This document shows positions 43,612-45,819 of a stretch of DNA of 45,819 nucleotides, piece by piece (positions within the stretch are counted from its first letter, which is position 1; the number at the start of each line of letters is the position of its first letter). Under the pieces are notes generated by a model. It made no database searches. It had not been told where the DNA came from and saw only the letters and a list, made by a program, of their open reading frames with translations. Made by a program: the position numbers and the translations under genes. Origin of the DNA: Bradyrhizobium centrolobii (GTDB lineage: Bacteria; Pseudomonadota; Alphaproteobacteria; Rhizobiales; Xanthobacteraceae); assembly GCF_001641635.1 (NCBI RefSeq), contig NZ_LUUB01000083.1:1-45819 (forward strand). The letters run 5' to 3'.

Positions 43612-43854
43612 ATGCGTTCTGCCTTGGCTTTATGTCTTTTGATCGTTCTCTGTGCTCCTGCCAACGCCGCCGCAAGAGGGCATCATGCCAATTCGAGACG
43701 CGTCATCGTTCGTCCCAACCAGGCTGTGATCCCAAGTTACGTCACTCCGAATGGCGTTCGAATCTATCGCGACGACTCCGTTCCGGGTGGTCTGCGGACC
43801 GACCACGACGATCCTCCGGCCTACGACGATCCATCCAAGTTTGGTGGCGGCTGA
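43612..43854 (+). CDS. Small exported hypothetical protein
   Basis: This 80-residue protein has a clear signal peptide (MRSALALCLLIVLCAPANAA) and a short mature part containing NQAVIPSYVTPNGVRIYRDD and an acidic, proline-rich tail. GGAGAAG lies about 6 bases before ATG 43612. Similar short secreted proteins of unknown function occur in rhizobia; I do not recognise a named family. Confidence 0.6.
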   Translation: MRSALALCLLIVLCAPANAAARGHHANSRRVIVRPNQAVIPSYVTPNGVRIYRDDSVPGGLRTDHDDPPAYDDPSKFGGG

Positions 43855-43907
43855 TCTGGAGCGCACCAGCTCGCGAACAAGTCCGCGCGAGGCGACGCCC
43901 AGGAGGC

Positions 43908-44372
43908 TCAAGTGCACAAGGACTTCAGCTCCGGCGGCGGGGCGCCCTTCCCTTCGAGCATCCCCAGCGCTAGCGCGGCCTCCACCCGCACGCTCGGATC
44001 CTTATCACCCGCTAGCTGTCGGAGGGGGATGAGGGCTTGTTCGATCCCCGGGAAGGCCGGGCCGAGGCGACCAAGGTGCCAGGCCGCCAGGCTGCGTACG
44101 AAGGCAAGCTCGTTGCCCAACTCCGCGATCAGGACGGTGACCGACTCTCCACCCGACGGCGCCACCCGGGCCAGGGCCGCCGCCGCCCAGACGCGCACGA
44201 ACGCAACCGGGTCCTGGAGGGCCGCGGCGAGGTCGGACATAGCCTCGGTTGCCGCGGGGCCGATCTCGCCCAAGGCATATGCGCCGAGGCGGCGCTGGAG
44301 CGGATCGCTGCTCGAAAGCTCCCTCACCCAGTCTGGGACGGTCGTCCCTAGGTAAGCGACCTGCGCGCTCAT
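43908..44372 (-). CDS. HEAT-repeat protein
   Basis: This 154-residue protein is built of about four HEAT/PBS-lyase-type repeats; the repeated pattern D-P-x2-R-x3-A-x2-L-G shows in DPLQRRLGAYALGEIG, DPVAFVRVWAAAALARV and DPSVRVEAALALGML. It is probably a protein-binding scaffold. It follows the GH15 gene by 13 bases on the same strand and is likely co-transcribed with it. Confidence 0.8.
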   Translation of the reverse strand: MSAQVAYLGTTVPDWVRELSSSDPLQRRLGAYALGEIGPAATEAMSDLAAALQDPVAFVRVWAAAALARVAPSGGESVTVLIAELGNELAFVRSLAAWHLGRLGPAFPGIEQALIPLRQLAGDKDPSVRVEAALALGMLEGKGAPPPELKSLCT

Positions 44373-44385
44373 GGCCCGACCCTGT

Positions 44386-45819
44386 TCATGGCCCCACGCC
44401 GAGCCGGCGGTCCAGGTTGAACGCGGCGCTTATCAACCCGATGTGAGTGAATGCCTGCGGGAAGTTGCCCAGCGCTTCGCCGCGCGGACCCGTTTCCTCG
44501 GCGTACAGGCCGAGGTGGTTGGCGTAGGTCAGCATCTTCTCGAAGATGAAGCGGGCCTCTTCCGCCCGGCCCGCCCGGGCCAGCGCTTCTACCAGCCAGA
44601 ACGTACACATATTGAACGTCCCCTCGCTCCCGGTCAGGCCGTCGCCGGCTCCTCTGCCGATCTCGTAGCGGTGCACAAGGCTGTCGGAAACCAGCTCGGC
44701 CATGGTCCGATCCAGCGTGCCACGCATGCGGGGGTCGGTCGGCGACAGGAAGAAGACGAGCGGCATGATCAGGTTGGACGCATCCACCGCGTCGGTGGCG
44801 AAGTGCTGCACGAAGGTCTGCCGCTCCGTGTCCCAGCCGCGCGTCATGATGGCCTCGTAGATGCGGTCCCGCTCCGCGGCCAGGCGGGTGCGGTCCAGCG
44901 GCAGGCTCCGCTTGTTCGCAAGGCGGATCGCTCGGTCCAGCGCTACCCAGCACTGCACCTTGGAGTAGACGAACTGCTGCTGTCCACCGCGCACCTCCCA
45001 GATGCCATCGTCAGCTCTCTCCCAGTTGTTCGCCACCCAATCCAGCATCTTGCGCAGGTGGCACCAGAAGTCATAGGCGGTCGGCGTCCCGTACTTGTCG
45101 TACAGGTAGACGGCGTCCATCAGCTCGCCATAGATGTCCAGCTGCAGCTGCTCGGAAGCGGCGTTGCCGACTCGCACCGGACGCGAGCCGCGGTAGCCAT
45201 CGAGGTGACCGAGGACTTCCTCGGGCAGCTCATGCCCGCCGTCGATGCGATACATAGTCTGCAACGGGTCGCCCCGGGCACCCTCGACGGCCCGCTGCTC
45301 CAACCAGGCCATGAACTGCTCTGCCTCCGACGTCAGCCCCAGGCGGAGGAAGGCGTAATTGGTGAAAGCGGCGTCACGCACCCAAGTATAGCGATAGTCC
45401 CAGTTGCGCACCCCGCCGATCTCTTCCGGCAGCCCGCAGGTCGGCGCCGCCACGATCGCGCCGGTCGGCGCGAATGTCAGCAGCTTCAACACCAGCGCGG
45501 AGCGGTGGACCATCTCGCGCCAGCGGCCTGAATAGTTGCACTTCCTGAGCCACTGCCGCCAAAAGGCCAGGGTCTGCGTCAGGGCCTCCGTGCCGACCAG
45601 CCGCGCCTCGAGCAGGACGCCGTCATGAACACTGTCGTGGCCGTCCTCCTCCACCTGGCGGAGGATGAACGTGGTCGTCTCGCCGGGGTTGAGGACGAAC
45701 TCGGCAGCGACGCCGTCGCCCTGCCGACCAAGCGGGAAGCGGCTGACTAGCGAGACTTTCATCCCTAGCGCCTCGAAGATCGCTCCCCGCCCCTCCAGCA
45801 CGACCTGATGGGGCCGGCG
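44386..45819 (-). CDS. Glycoside hydrolase family 15 protein, N-terminus beyond the window
   Basis: The frame stays open to the window edge, so the start lies outside; 477 codons are present. GH15 features are NWDYRYTWVRDAAFT, the catalytic acid region WERADDGIWEVRGG and the base region GSEGTFNMCTFWLVEAL. GH15 enzymes of this bacterial type are glucoamylases or trehalases acting with inversion on alpha-glucosides; cytoplasmic trehalose or glycogen-derived sugars are likely substrates. It precedes the HEAT-repeat gene. Confidence 0.88.
   Translation of the reverse strand, partial: RRPHQVVLEGRGAIFEALGMKVSLVSRFPLGRQGDGVAAEFVLNPGETTTFILRQVEEDGHDSVHDGVLLEARLVGTEALTQTLAFWRQWLRKCNYSGRWREMVHRSALVLKLLTFAPTGAIVAAPTCGLPEEIGGVRNWDYRYTWVRDAAFTNYAFLRLGLTSEAEQFMAWLEQRAVEGARGDPLQTMYRIDGGHELPEEVLGHLDGYRGSRPVRVGNAASEQLQLDIYGELMDAVYLYDKYGTPTAYDFWCHLRKMLDWVANNWERADDGIWEVRGGQQQFVYSKVQCWVALDRAIRLANKRSLPLDRTRLAAERDRIYEAIMTRGWDTERQTFVQHFATDAVDASNLIMPLVFFLSPTDPRMRGTLDRTMAELVSDSLVHRYEIGRGAGDGLTGSEGTFNMCTFWLVEALARAGRAEEARFIFEKMLTYANHLGLYAEETGPRGEALGNFPQAFTHIGLISAAFNLDRRLGVGP

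Overview
The window looks like chromosomal accessory DNA from a GC-rich soil alphaproteobacterium, most likely Bradyrhizobium or a close relative. That placement is an inference from gene families (DUF992, zinc-ribbon class III cyclases with an AAA/TPR tail, many paralogous solute-binding proteins, FCD-type GntR regulators, PcaC/PrpD/HIBADH-rich catabolic operons) and codon use, not from a marker gene. I saw no rRNA, tRNA, CRISPR array, integrase or intact insertion sequence.

Region 1 (about 0.2-22.7 kb) is dominated by two divergent operons that share a control region near 10.4-10.6 kb. The leftward operon (10390 to 969) encodes an MmgE/PrpD-fold enzyme, a PcaC-like carboxymuconolactone decarboxylase, a metallo-beta-lactamase-fold lactonase, a GntR/FCD regulator, a NitT/TauT-type ABC importer (binding protein, permease, ATPase, permease), a NodB-fold deacetylase, a fumarylacetoacetate hydrolase-fold protein and a catalytic-domain-only MetE-like protein. 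The rightward operon (10591 to 22666) encodes a 3-hydroxyisobutyrate dehydrogenase-family enzyme, a second PrpD-fold enzyme, a Liv-type ABC importer (with a LivM-LivG fusion and two tandem paralogous binding proteins), a second PcaC-like protein, two short-chain dehydrogenases, a second FCD regulator and a Bug-type binding protein. A perfect 11-bp palindrome matching the published FadR/FCD operator pattern lies inside overlapping divergent promoter-like elements. Together this reads as an uptake-and-degradation system for an organic acid or lactone whose identity the sequence does not reveal.

Region 2 (22.7-24.5 kb) holds two hypothetical genes and decayed sequence. Region 3 (24.5-31.75 kb, leftward) is a third set of the same module types: a Liv importer, a HIBADH-family enzyme, a Bug protein and a lactonase. 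Its first gene, the binding protein, has lost its 5' end at about 31.75 kb, where it abuts a 5'-truncated methylisocitrate-lyase-family gene facing the other way. That rearrangement removed the starts of both genes and probably the operon's native promoter. Just beyond is a solitary Tat-exported peptide-type binding protein gene with a frameshift (32284-34069).

Region 4 (34-45.8 kb) is more ordinary: a large adenylate cyclase/AAA/TPR regulator, a solitary ParB-domain protein, the cstA-ybdD carbon starvation pair, several small hypothetical or secreted proteins, a universal stress protein remnant, a DUF992 protein, a HEAT-repeat protein and a glycoside hydrolase family 15 gene cut by the window edge.
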